Shown piece after piece: positions 36,753 through 45,058 of a DNA stretch of 64,000 bases (the first letter of the stretch is position 1; each line of letters begins with the position of its first letter). The notes beneath the pieces are model-generated. The model was not told the origin of the DNA. It did no database searches and was given only the letters and a program-made list of their open reading frames with translations. Source of the DNA: Metabacillus sediminilitoris (lineage in GTDB: Bacteria; Bacillota; Bacilli; Bacillales; Bacillaceae); NCBI RefSeq assembly GCF_009720625.1, contig NZ_CP046266.1, positions 2,737,501 through 2,801,500 on the forward strand. Direction: 5' to 3'. The translations under genes were made by a program, and so were the position numbers.

Positions 36753-37022
36753 ATGGAAAAAATAGAAGTAGGCGAAGTTTTTACAATTACAGATGAAAAT
36801 GATCAAGAAAATGAAGTTGAAGTGCTAGCAGCATTAACTTTAGAAGGTACAGATTATGTTGCTGTTGGTTTTGTTGAAGATATACAGGATGATTCAGATG
36901 AAGACATTGACGTTTTCTTTTTAAAGGTGGACAATGAGGGAGATTTTTCAGCAATCGAAACTGATGAAGAATTTGAAAAAGTTTCCAATGCATTTGACGA
37001 AATAATGGAAGAAGAAGAATAG
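36753..37022 (+). CDS. DUF1292 acidic protein (YrzB type)
   Basis: An 89-residue strongly acidic protein with the DUF1292 pattern GEVFTITDENDQENEVEVL and VFFLKVDNEGDF, ending in EEEE. It resembles YrzB of B. subtilis, though there the gene sits in the yrrK-yrzB cluster. The start is ATG 36753, nine bases after AAAGGAG; the ATG at 36744 overlaps that site. Function unknown. Confidence 0.82.
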   Translation: MEKIEVGEVFTITDENDQENEVEVLAALTLEGTDYVAVGFVEDIQDDSDEDIDVFFLKVDNEGDFSAIETDEEFEKVSNAFDEIMEEEE

Positions 37023-37028
37023 AGATTT

Positions 37029-37069
37029 AAGGAAGATAGGAGAAGAATTCTATCTTCCTTCTCCTTTTT
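37029..37069 (+). terminator. rho-independent terminator
   Basis: AAGGAAGATAG (37029-37039) pairs with CTATCTTCCTT (37050-37060), followed by CTCCTTTTT. It abuts the ribosome-binding site of the next gene. Confidence 0.8.
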
Positions 37070-37081
37070 AGAGGTGATGAT

Positions 37082-38008
37082 ATGATTCATATCGTAAATG
37101 GTGACATAGTTGGAAAGAAATTAAAGGGTCTAAATCATGATGATATTATTGTTTGGAGAGAAATGTATGATTTTGGTCCGTTCCATTCATCATGGTCAAA
37201 TGAAGAGTTAATCAACAATCGAGCTATTTTTTTTGAAAATAAACTTAAACTTCCTTCATCGTTATTTATTACAAATAGTCATAATCAATTAAAACAACTT
37301 GCTAACATTCAGAAATATCAAGAAGTTGTACTTTGGTTTGAACATGATCGTTATGATCAAACAATGCTCATGTACATAATAACACAATTATATCATCATA
37401 ATATTACAAATCTCTCAATGGTAAGTATTAACTCTTATCCTTCCATTACTCCATTTTATGGACTAGGACAATTAACTTCCGAACAATTAGCCATGCTTTA
37501 TCATAAAAGAGTAAAGCTTTCGCATCAACAAATTAATGAGGCACTAAATGGGTGGGAAACGTATACTTCCTCAAATTTAAATGATGTCAAAAGGTGGATA
37601 TCTGAAAATCATCATGAGTTGCCGTTCCTTAGAGATATGTTTAAGAGACAATTGAGTTATTATCCTGTAAATAAAACGGGGTTAAATGAGATTGAGACCT
37701 TATTTCTCAATACCATAGCATTAAATCCAATCTCTTTTAAAGAACTATATCAATCAGTATCACCTTTTTTTATAAATGATGGATTAAGTGATTTGCATAT
37801 TTCTGCTATATTGAATGAATTAACAGTTGGTTCAAAACCATTAATAAAAACAGACGATCTACTACCCAATTACAATTCTAGTTATCTAGAAACCAATTTA
37901 ACAATTACTCCTAATGGAGAAAATGTTCTATTAGGTATTGAAAATCGAATTGAATTAATAGGGATTGATTGGTGGGTTGGTGGGGTGCATCTAAAGGTTG
38001 GAAAATAA
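37082..38008 (+). CDS. DUF1835 domain protein
   Basis: A 308-residue protein with an N-terminal DUF1835 region (MIHIVNGDIVGKKLKG, WREMYDFGPF, WFEHDRYDQTMLMYIITQL) and a C-terminal DUF3658-like part. The fold resembles a Rossmann-like domain without known catalytic residues. GAGGTGATG precedes the ATG. Conserved in Bacillus; function unknown. Confidence 0.8.
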   Translation: MIHIVNGDIVGKKLKGLNHDDIIVWREMYDFGPFHSSWSNEELINNRAIFFENKLKLPSSLFITNSHNQLKQLANIQKYQEVVLWFEHDRYDQTMLMYIITQLYHHNITNLSMVSINSYPSITPFYGLGQLTSEQLAMLYHKRVKLSHQQINEALNGWETYTSSNLNDVKRWISENHHELPFLRDMFKRQLSYYPVNKTGLNEIETLFLNTIALNPISFKELYQSVSPFFINDGLSDLHISAILNELTVGSKPLIKTDDLLPNYNSSYLETNLTITPNGENVLLGIENRIELIGIDWWVGGVHLKVGK

Positions 38009-38041
38009 GATTTTGGTTAATCTTATGATCTAAAATTATTA

Positions 38042-38071
38042 AAATGGAATCACATTATAGAGATTCCATTT
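38042..38071. terminator. terminator at the convergent junction
   Basis: AAATGGAATC (38042-38051) pairs with GATTCCATTT (38062-38071). It lies between and partly within the 3' end of the mgtC-family gene. Confidence 0.65.
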
Positions 38072-38744
38072 CAACATTTATTACATGATTTATTTGTTTT
38101 AAAGAATAATAAACATCTGTTACATAGAGTTTTTCATCAACAAGAAGGATAAGCTCTAATTGTTGAAGTTCTCCTTGTTTTATGTCTTTGACTCTTACTT
38201 TTCTTGCTTTCATCTTTTTTAGTTTTAGTTCTTTTAATATTTCAGTCATTTTATCATCTTCATCAACAATTATTTTTACTTTTAATTCTCGCTCTCGTAA
38301 TGATTTTGGACCAATGTATTTAAAAATAAACGGTATAATTTCTACACTAATTAGCAATAGAAGCGTTGCTACCATCGCTTCAAACCAAAATCCTGCTCCA
38401 CATGCTATGCCGATTCCACCAGCGCCCCATACCATTGCAGCTGTTGTAAGCCCTGAGATCATATCGTTATTTCTTCGTAAAATAACACCAGCACCTAAAA
38501 AACCTATTCCAGATACAATTTGAGCTGCTAATCGCAATGGATCCATAGGTCTTATATATGCTTCAGCAAACTTTTCTGATGATTCAATTGAGACAGTTGT
38601 TAACAAGCAGCTAACGATCCCTATTACTAAACATGTTTTTAATCCAAGAGGCTTTTTCTTTAGTTGACGTTCTAGCCCAATAATGATTGATAATATTGTT
38701 GCCATTCCAATATTGAAAATAAATGTATTTGGTTCAATAATCAC
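38055..38744 (-). CDS. MgtC/SapB family membrane protein
   Basis: A 229-residue protein with four or five N-terminal helices. It has the MgtC core GLERQLKKKPLGLKTCLVIG, LAAQIVSGIGFLGAGVILR and ISGLTTAAMVWGAGGIGIA. A soluble ACT-like C-terminal domain of about 80 residues follows. Members are linked to Mg2+ homeostasis and virulence in pathogens; the role here is unknown. No Mg2+-sensing leader was recognised upstream. Confidence 0.9.
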   Translation of the reverse strand: MIIEPNTFIFNIGMATILSIIIGLERQLKKKPLGLKTCLVIGIVSCLLTTVSIESSEKFAEAYIRPMDPLRLAAQIVSGIGFLGAGVILRRNNDMISGLTTAAMVWGAGGIGIACGAGFWFEAMVATLLLLISVEIIPFIFKYIGPKSLRERELKVKIIVDEDDKMTEILKELKLKKMKARKVRVKDIKQGELQQLELILLVDEKLYVTDVYYSLKQINHVINVEMESL

Positions 38745-39056
38745 TTTTGTTTTCTCCTATATGTTTTTATTTTCAAATGATCTTATTTAATATTTTGTGT
38801 TTGATTTTATCATTCCATATTTTTACTCGAATATGAAGGAAGTTGTAAGAACATATAATAAGAAAAACTTTCCTTATCGTCAAGTCTAAAGGTCTTATGA
38901 TTCATAGAATGTCGGGCAGAATAAGTTAGTGTACGTATTATTATTGATTATATAGGTTGTAATGAATTGGTTTTTATCTTTATTTGTGATAGAGTTTTAT
39001 CATTGTATTTTGACATACTTATAGAAAAAGTAAATAGGGAGTAGAAGTAATTTATT
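38745..39056. other. divergent intergenic region
   Basis: About 310 bases between the mgtC-family gene and exoA. AT-rich; I see no regulatory motif or small ORF. Confidence 0.4.
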
Positions 39057-39806
39057 ATGAAAATTGTATCTTGGAATGTAAACGGAATAAGAGCATGTGT
39101 ACGCAAAGGTTTTTTAGATTATTTTTCAAATGTTGATGCAGATATTTTTTGTATTCAAGAATCTAAATTACAAGCGGGGCAAATCGAACTTGAATTAAAA
39201 GGGTATCATCAGTATTGGAATTATGCTTTAAAAAAAGGCTATTCGGGAACAGCTATATTTACAAAGCAAAAACCGCTTTCTGTTTCATATGGGTTAAGCA
39301 ATACTGATGAAGAACCAGAAGGAAGAATTATTACATTAGAATATGAAACTTTTTTTATGATTACTGTATATACACCAAATGCAAAAAGAGATTTATCAAG
39401 ACTAGATTATCGTTTGCAATGGGAAGATGACATCCGCCGCTACCTCATCGAATTAGATCAAATTAAGCCTGTCATCCTTTGTGGAGACTTAAACGTAGCA
39501 CATCATGAGATAGATTTGAAAAATCCAAGGACAAACAAAGGGAATTCCGGTTTTACTGAGGAAGAACGGGAAAAGATGACAAAACTCCTTGAAGCAGGGT
39601 TTGTTGACAGTTTTAGATATTTATATCCCAAAAAGCAGGATGTATATACTTGGTGGTCTTATATGAATAAAGTTCGGGAAAGAAACATTGGCTGGAGAAT
39701 TGATTATTTTATTATATCAAAAAGAATAGCAGAGCGTATAAAAGATGTTGCATCCCATTCAGAAATACTTGGAAGCGACCACTGTCCAATTTACATTGAG
39801 ATATAA
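39057..39806 (+). CDS. exoA: exodeoxyribonuclease III / AP endonuclease
   Basis: A 249-residue base-excision repair nuclease. Catalytic landmarks are SWNVNGIRA, FCIQESKLQ (metal-binding Glu), GDLNVAHHEIDL (Asp and Asn), GWRIDYFI and GSDHCPI (catalytic His). Length matches B. subtilis ExoA (252). It cleaves at abasic sites and removes 3' blocks. The upstream AGGGAGTAG is an acceptable site. Confidence 0.95.
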   Translation: MKIVSWNVNGIRACVRKGFLDYFSNVDADIFCIQESKLQAGQIELELKGYHQYWNYALKKGYSGTAIFTKQKPLSVSYGLSNTDEEPEGRIITLEYETFFMITVYTPNAKRDLSRLDYRLQWEDDIRRYLIELDQIKPVILCGDLNVAHHEIDLKNPRTNKGNSGFTEEEREKMTKLLEAGFVDSFRYLYPKKQDVYTWWSYMNKVRERNIGWRIDYFIISKRIAERIKDVASHSEILGSDHCPIYIEI

Positions 39807-40020
39807 AGTGCGATATAACGGATCATTACAAGTAGTTATTAACTAATTATCTATCTCAATCTCCAAGAATATATAGATTAGGAATTACTGCTTATTAAGT
39901 ATTTACTAAACGATAGTGAATAGGCTTCTTTTACACTTCAGATAGTCATAACCTAACGTTTGGATATACTAAGAATGAAAAACTGGAATTGATATTAAAT
40001 GAAGAAATGGGGACGTATGT

Positions 40021-40650
40021 TTGCTTAAAAATAAAATGAACCAATTTATTACAACAATCATTGAAAAACAACAAGCATTACAACAAAGTAATGTAGAGCT
40101 TGAGTTATACAAAGAGGAAAAAGAGTATATAGAAAAAAATGAATTATTTTTCGAGGAGTCCAAATTATTTATCATTGAAAAAGAACCAATTCAACGCTTT
40201 GCCGATGCTTATATCGAACGAAGCAATAAAGAAACAGAAGAAGTAATTGCAATTGAAAATGGTGCCTTTTTAAATCAGTCTGTTCATTATTTGAAAGAAC
40301 AAAAGAATGAATTTATATATCTTGAGTCAAGATGGTTTGATTTGATCGGGGTGGAGGCTATTTCATTAGAGGTCGATGATGTTTTTGGTACATATGATGT
40401 TATGCTCGGACTAAAACTACAGAAAAAATATGAAAAATCTATAAAAAACTATTTGAATGATCTATTTAATGAAAAACAGCAATCTTTTGATTTAATGTTT
40501 AATCAAAACGATGGAATGTGGGATTTAAACTTCACATTAAATTTCATTCAAAAGTTTGATGAAGATATGACATTAGGTGAAGCATATTGTCATATCTATC
40601 GATTACTCTTTAACTTGGCCGAAACAATAGAAGAAACCAGCATTAAGTAA
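40021..40650 (+). CDS. conserved hypothetical protein
   Basis: A 209-residue soluble protein, helical at the N-terminus (QALQQSNVELELYKEEKEYI) with an acidic, Phe-rich C-terminal part (FDEDMTLGEAYCHIYRLLF). I do not recognise the family. A TTG start at 40021 follows ATGGGGACG at plausible spacing; ATG 40036 is an alternative. It is monocistronic with its own terminator. Confidence 0.65.
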   Translation: MLKNKMNQFITTIIEKQQALQQSNVELELYKEEKEYIEKNELFFEESKLFIIEKEPIQRFADAYIERSNKETEEVIAIENGAFLNQSVHYLKEQKNEFIYLESRWFDLIGVEAISLEVDDVFGTYDVMLGLKLQKKYEKSIKNYLNDLFNEKQQSFDLMFNQNDGMWDLNFTLNFIQKFDEDMTLGEAYCHIYRLLFNLAETIEETSIK

Positions 40651-40974
40651 TCACTTTTGATGTCGACGCTATTATTGCGTCGATATTTTTCATGCTGTTT
40701 ATACTTTTCTCTTTAGAAATGCGCCTAGAATACAACCTATACCTAGCATTAATAGTTTTATAGCAAGGAGTTAACAAAAATGAACAGCTATTCTGCAATT
40801 CAATTTTAGTAGAATTTGGTAGGGAGATTTTTTCGGCACTTTGTCAAATGTAACGTTCATATTAGCTTTGTCCAATTTTAGATGATTGGCAATCTTTTGC
40901 TTTAAGTAATCGGTTAACATATAGAATATCGTTTAAACTAATAACTAAATTGCATAAATTGGAGGTGACCAAGT
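40651..40974. other. intergenic region
   Basis: It contains the terminator at 40663-40690 and the promoter region of the yueI-like gene. No ORF supported. Confidence 0.45.
40663..40690 (+). terminator. rho-independent terminator
   Basis: TCGACGC (40663-40669) pairs with GCGTCGA (40677-40683), followed by TATTTTT. Confidence 0.75.
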
Positions 40975-41409
40975 TTGTCCCAGGAAAACATGGATGATTA
41001 TATTCAACAGGGAATACATGGTATTCGAGAAATTAAGCCAGATGAAAGACGAAAATTTTTAGGAACCCTACGCGAACGAGTCGTCGTCGTATTAACGAAA
41101 CAACAAGTAAGAGAACCAGGAACATACAAAGAAATTGAAGATCTTATGAAAAAAAATAAAGATGCTACATTGTTCTTAAATGGAACAATGGATTACAATG
41201 AAATGTCAGATTACATTAAAATTGCAAATAAAATCGGCTCAAAATTTATTATTTCTACAAATAAAGAAGCTAACACTGATTTAGGTTTAGTGTTAGCGTA
41301 TGATCATGCCATAAATAAAGAAGACATTTATATAAAAAAACAAAAAGAACAAATAGAAGTACAAAAACATGAAAATCATTTCAGTCAATTTTTTAAAAAA
41401 ATATTTTAG
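40975..41409 (+). CDS. yueI: YueI-family (DUF1694) protein
   Basis: A 144-residue soluble protein of the YueI family: IQQGIHGIREIKPDERRKFL, GTLRERVVVVLTKQQV, ATLFLNGTMDYNEMSDYIK and STNKEANTDLGLVLAYD. The TTG start at 40975 has a perfect GGAGGTGACC just upstream. Function unknown in the family. Confidence 0.85.
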   Translation: MSQENMDDYIQQGIHGIREIKPDERRKFLGTLRERVVVVLTKQQVREPGTYKEIEDLMKKNKDATLFLNGTMDYNEMSDYIKIANKIGSKFIISTNKEANTDLGLVLAYDHAINKEDIYIKKQKEQIEVQKHENHFSQFFKKIF

Positions 41410-41498
41410 TCTAAAATCAATTAAATGCCTATCAATATTTTGTCCCTATTATCATTAAATATAGAAAATAGTAATTATTAGAATAGGGATGGATGGAG

Positions 41499-41657
41499 AT
41501 GGCAAAGAGATATCGGGGGAAAAGTTTAAATAAATTACCTGCTCATGGACGTGGTAAATGTCCTTTGTGTAATAAAACAGGGATTAAATTATTATATCCA
41601 TATAGAACGGCTACAAATCAACTCATTAATGTGTGCAAAAACTGCCGTAATAAATAA
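41499..41657 (+). CDS. 52-residue zinc-ribbon protein
   Basis: An ORF from ATG 41499 to TAA 41655-41657; ATG 41493 is also possible. The upstream AGGGATGG is a usable site. The product starts MAKRYRGKSLNKLPAHGRGK, and then has CPLC and VCKNC pairs (Cys 21, 24, 46 and 49) that fit one Zn2+ site. It is basic, which would suit RNA or ribosome association. A clean terminator follows. Family not recognised by name. Confidence 0.75.
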   Translation: MAKRYRGKSLNKLPAHGRGKCPLCNKTGIKLLYPYRTATNQLINVCKNCRNK

Positions 41658-41689
41658 CAGAAAAAAATAAATTCATTTCAATCGGATGG

Positions 41690-41716
41690 TCAACACACTT
41701 TTGTGTTGGCTTTTTT
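41690..41716 (+). terminator. rho-independent terminator
   Basis: CAACACA (41691-41697) pairs with TGTGTTG (41702-41708), followed by GCTTTTTT. It ends the zinc-ribbon gene. Confidence 0.85.
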
Positions 41717-41865
41717 GCATGATATATCATTGAGTTGAAAATTCTAAATAATTCAAAATTTCATTGATGATTATAACTATAAATAACCCGAATAGTATAT
41801 AAATAGGTATTATTTTTTTCTAATTAATGAAATGGAATAGCGTGATAGATGAGGAGGAATAAAGA

Positions 41866-42081
41866 ATGAGCAAAATATTTTCAAATATGGCAGGAAGTGT
41901 ATGGAAAATACTTGTTCAAACTGGTGATCATGTTGAAGTTGGTCAAGATGTCGTTATTATTGAATCAATGAAGATGGAAATTCCAATAAGTGCAGAATTG
42001 AGTGGAGTAGTAAAAGAGATTAAAAAACAAGAAGGTGAGTTTGTAAATGAAGGTGACGAGCTGATTGAATTGGAGAGTTAG
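41866..42081 (+). CDS. biotin carboxyl carrier subunit of an acyl-CoA carboxylase
   Basis: A 71-residue biotinyl domain protein. The biotin-acceptor lysine is Lys36 in ESMKMEIP, in the symmetric beta-hairpin with DHVEVGQDV and EFVNEGDEL flanking it. It is like B. subtilis YngHB. GAGGAGG precedes the ATG. First gene of a catabolic carboxylase operon with the carboxyltransferase 81 bases downstream and the biotin carboxylase further on. Confidence 0.92.
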   Translation: MSKIFSNMAGSVWKILVQTGDHVEVGQDVVIIESMKMEIPISAELSGVVKEIKKQEGEFVNEGDELIELES

Positions 42082-42162
42082 GGAATGTAAACGCTTCCTT
42101 TGGGGGATAATAAATAACTTTTTTGACAAAGTCTTTTTCAACAGTTACAAGGAGGTTCATTC

Positions 42163-43692
42163 ATGTCATTTGAAAAAAGTTTACAAGAGCGAGTAGAACA
42201 AATAAAAAAAGGAGGGGGAAAAAAATATCACGATAAAAATGCAGCCCAAGGGAAATTGTTTGTTCGGGAACGGTTACAATTACTTTTTGATGAAGGGATC
42301 CAAGTAGAAGATGCCCTTTTTGCAAATTGTCTGACAAGTGATTTACCTGCAGATGGTGTTGTTACAGGTATGGGAAAGGTAAATGGGCAAACAGTTTGTA
42401 TCATCGCGAACGATTCTACGATTAAAGCAGGCTCTTGGGGAGCAAGAACGGTCGAAAAAATGATACGGATCCAAGAAACAGCAGAAAAACTTAATATCCC
42501 CCTGATCTATTTAATTGATTCTGCGGGTGCAAGGATTACGGATCAACTTGAGATGTTCCCAGGTCGTCGAGGTGCTGGTCGAATTTTCTACAATCAGGTG
42601 AAATTATCAGGGAAAATTCCGCAAGTTTGCATTTTATTTGGACCTTCTGCAGCAGGAGGTGCTTATATTCCTGCTTTTTGTGATGTTGTCATAATGGTTG
42701 ATGGTAACGCTTCAATGTATTTAGGGTCACCTCGAATGGCAGAAATGGTCATTGGTGAAAAAGTTTCTCTTGAAGAAATGGGCGGAGCGAAAATGCATTG
42801 TTCTGTATCTGGTTGTGGTGACATTTTAGCTAAATCCGAACAAGAAGCAATTTTGATTGCACGTAATTATTTATCCTATTTTCCAGCTAATTTTTCCCAA
42901 AAACCTCCACTTCATGAAGCTGCACTTCCTACAGCCTTTGAAAAATCTGTTGAAGAAATAATTCCAAAAAATCAAAATGCATCATTTAATATGATGGATA
43001 TCATTGAACGAATTATTGATGAAAATTCGTTTTTGGAGATCAAAAAATTATTCGCACCAGAATTAATTACAGGTTTTTGTAGGTTGCATGGTCAATCGAT
43101 TGGAATAATTGCTAACCAGCCAAGAATTAAAGGAGGCGTACTCTTTCACGATTCCGCTGATAAGGCAGCGAAATTTATCACATTATGTGATGCATTTAAT
43201 ATTCCTTTATTATTTTTAGCAGATATTCCAGGATTTATGATCGGTACAAAAGTAGAACGAGCAGGTATTATTCGTCACGGGGCAAAAATGATTGCTGCAA
43301 TGTCTGAAGCAACAGTGCCAAAAATTTCAATTATTGTTAGGAAGGCTTATGGTGCTGGACTATATGCTATGGCAGGTCCTGCATTTGAACCAGATTGTTG
43401 TTTAGCTTTACCTACTGCCTCAATAGCAGTAATGGGTGCTGAAGCAGCTGTTAATGCAGTATACGCAAATAAAATTGCTGAATTACCTGAAGAAGAACGA
43501 AGTATATTCATTAATCAAAAGCGTGAAGAGTATCGTCAAGAGATTGATATTTATCGGTTAGCATCAGAAATGGTTATTGATGGGGTTATTTCAGGCAATT
43601 CGCTAAGAGATGAACTACTTAAACGATTTGATATGTATATGTCTAAATATGTTGTTTTTACAGATCGTAAACATCCTGTTTATCCTGTATAA
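42163..43692 (+). CDS. acyl-CoA carboxylase, carboxyltransferase subunit (YngE/MccB type)
   Basis: A 509-residue biotin-dependent carboxyltransferase with both N- and C-domains fused, as in methylcrotonyl- or propionyl-CoA carboxylase beta subunits. Landmarks are RERLQLLFDEG, the oxyanion-hole glycines in FGPSAAGGAYIPAFCD, and in the second half PGFMIGTKVERAGIIRHGAKM and KAYGAGLYAMAGPAFEPD. Together with the isovaleryl-type acyl-CoA dehydrogenase downstream, a methylcrotonyl-CoA substrate (leucine breakdown) is likely but inferred. ACAAGGAGGT precedes the ATG. Confidence 0.92.
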   Translation: MSFEKSLQERVEQIKKGGGKKYHDKNAAQGKLFVRERLQLLFDEGIQVEDALFANCLTSDLPADGVVTGMGKVNGQTVCIIANDSTIKAGSWGARTVEKMIRIQETAEKLNIPLIYLIDSAGARITDQLEMFPGRRGAGRIFYNQVKLSGKIPQVCILFGPSAAGGAYIPAFCDVVIMVDGNASMYLGSPRMAEMVIGEKVSLEEMGGAKMHCSVSGCGDILAKSEQEAILIARNYLSYFPANFSQKPPLHEAALPTAFEKSVEEIIPKNQNASFNMMDIIERIIDENSFLEIKKLFAPELITGFCRLHGQSIGIIANQPRIKGGVLFHDSADKAAKFITLCDAFNIPLLFLADIPGFMIGTKVERAGIIRHGAKMIAAMSEATVPKISIIVRKAYGAGLYAMAGPAFEPDCCLALPTASIAVMGAEAAVNAVYANKIAELPEEERSIFINQKREEYRQEIDIYRLASEMVIDGVISGNSLRDELLKRFDMYMSKYVVFTDRKHPVYPV

Positions 43693-43897
43693 AGTAAAGT
43701 GTTTTTGATTCACCTAATGTCATTCTTAGCAGGGGTTAAAGCCTAGCCGCACAAGATTTAATGAGATATAAAGTGATAGGTTTGGATAAAAGACTGTAAA
43801 ATCCACGGAGAATAGGACGCCCAAGTTCGGTGAAAGCTCAAACTGTCATTCTTTAGTGCGATATGTCTCGCTTTTTTAAAAGAAGGGATTGAAAAAT
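43693..43897. other. structured-looking spacer inside the carboxylase operon
   Basis: A 205-base gap interrupts an otherwise tight operon. TGTCATTCTT occurs at 43718-43727 and again at 43844-43853, flanking a 116-base segment with relatively high GC and no ORF. A small GCGA/TCGC hairpin with six Ts (43858-43877) follows. I could not match it to any riboswitch class I know. It may be an inserted repeat or a leader RNA. Confidence 0.45.
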
Positions 43898-45037
43898 ATG
43901 AATTTTGATTTAACAAAAGAACAGGTCATGATTCGTAAATTGATCCATGATTTTGCGGAGGAAGAAGTTGCAAAGGATGCAGATGAAAGGGATCGGACTG
44001 CAACTTTTCCGCTTGAGATATTTGCGGATTTAGCAGACCTTGGCATCCTCGGTCTGCCCTTTCCAGAAAAATATGGTGGCGGTGAGGCTGATTATATTAG
44101 CTTTGCTATCGTAGTTGAAGAGTTAAGTAGAGTTTGTGCTTCAACAGGGATCACGTATTCTGCACATATCTCGTTAGGAGCAGCACCTATTTACATGTTT
44201 GGAACAGATAAACAAAAAAAGAAATACTTAACACCACTTTGTACTGGAGAGTATTTAGGTGCATTTGGTCTGACAGAACCAAATGCAGGTTCTGATGCAG
44301 GAGGAACACAGACAAAGGCTATGTTACATGATGATCAATGGATCATTTCCGGATCTAAATGTTTTATCACAAACGCTAGTTATGCAAAAAACCTTGCGAT
44401 CACAGCTGTGACCGATATAACAAAAGGAACAAATGGTATAAGCGCATTTATCGTACCAACTGATGCACAAGGCTTTACGATTAATAATCATTATGAAAAA
44501 ATGGGTCTTCATGCATCGAATACAACTGAACTTTTTTTAGAAAATGTTAAAATCCCTAAAGAGAATATACTTGGAGTTGAAGGGAATGGCTACAAACAGT
44601 TTTTAGCTACATTAGATGGTGGAAGGATTGGAATCGGTGCAATGGCTGTTGGAATTGCACAGGGTGCTTATGAAAAATCATTAAAGTATGCGAAAGAACG
44701 GAAGCAATTTGGCAGAAGTATTTCATCTTTCCAGGCGATTCAGTTTAAACTTGCTGATATGGCGATGAATATAGAATTAGCAAGAAATATGGTCTTTAAG
44801 GCAGCATGGTTAAAAGACCAAGGTAGAGTATTTAAAAAAGAAGCAGCCATTGCAAAATTATTTGCTACAGAAATGTGCATGAAAGTGTGTGATCAAGCGA
44901 TACAAATCCATGGTGGTTATGGCTACATGAAAGAATATCAGGTTGAGCGATTCTTTCGTGACGCAAAGCTTTTGGAAATAGGGGAAGGAACGTCTGAAGT
45001 ACAAAGGATGGTTATTGCCAAACAAATTGGTTGTTAA
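43898..45037 (+). CDS. acyl-CoA dehydrogenase (YngJ / isovaleryl-CoA dehydrogenase type)
   Basis: A 379-residue FAD-dependent dehydrogenase. Typical elements are YSAHISLGAAPIYMFGT, GAFGLTEPNAGSDAGG, CFITNASYAKN, GRIGIGAMAVGIAQGAYE and the C-terminal IHGGYGYMKEYQVERFFRD followed by EIGEGTSEVQR. The start is ATG 43898 behind AGAAGGGA; an in-frame TTG at 43889 overlaps the site. In the operon it should supply the enoyl-CoA for the carboxylase, consistent with branched-chain (leucine) degradation as in the B. subtilis yng operon. Confidence 0.92.
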   Translation: MNFDLTKEQVMIRKLIHDFAEEEVAKDADERDRTATFPLEIFADLADLGILGLPFPEKYGGGEADYISFAIVVEELSRVCASTGITYSAHISLGAAPIYMFGTDKQKKKYLTPLCTGEYLGAFGLTEPNAGSDAGGTQTKAMLHDDQWIISGSKCFITNASYAKNLAITAVTDITKGTNGISAFIVPTDAQGFTINNHYEKMGLHASNTTELFLENVKIPKENILGVEGNGYKQFLATLDGGRIGIGAMAVGIAQGAYEKSLKYAKERKQFGRSISSFQAIQFKLADMAMNIELARNMVFKAAWLKDQGRVFKKEAAIAKLFATEMCMKVCDQAIQIHGGYGYMKEYQVERFFRDAKLLEIGEGTSEVQRMVIAKQIGC

Positions 45038-45058
45038 GTAGGATGAGGGAGGCGAAAT

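Noticed and set aside
43693..43880. Riboswitch or T-box in the carboxylase operon gap
   Set aside because: None of the conserved cores I know (T-box, TPP, FMN, SAM, lysine, glycine, cobalamin, c-di-GMP, preQ1) could be found, so it is reported only as an unexplained segment.
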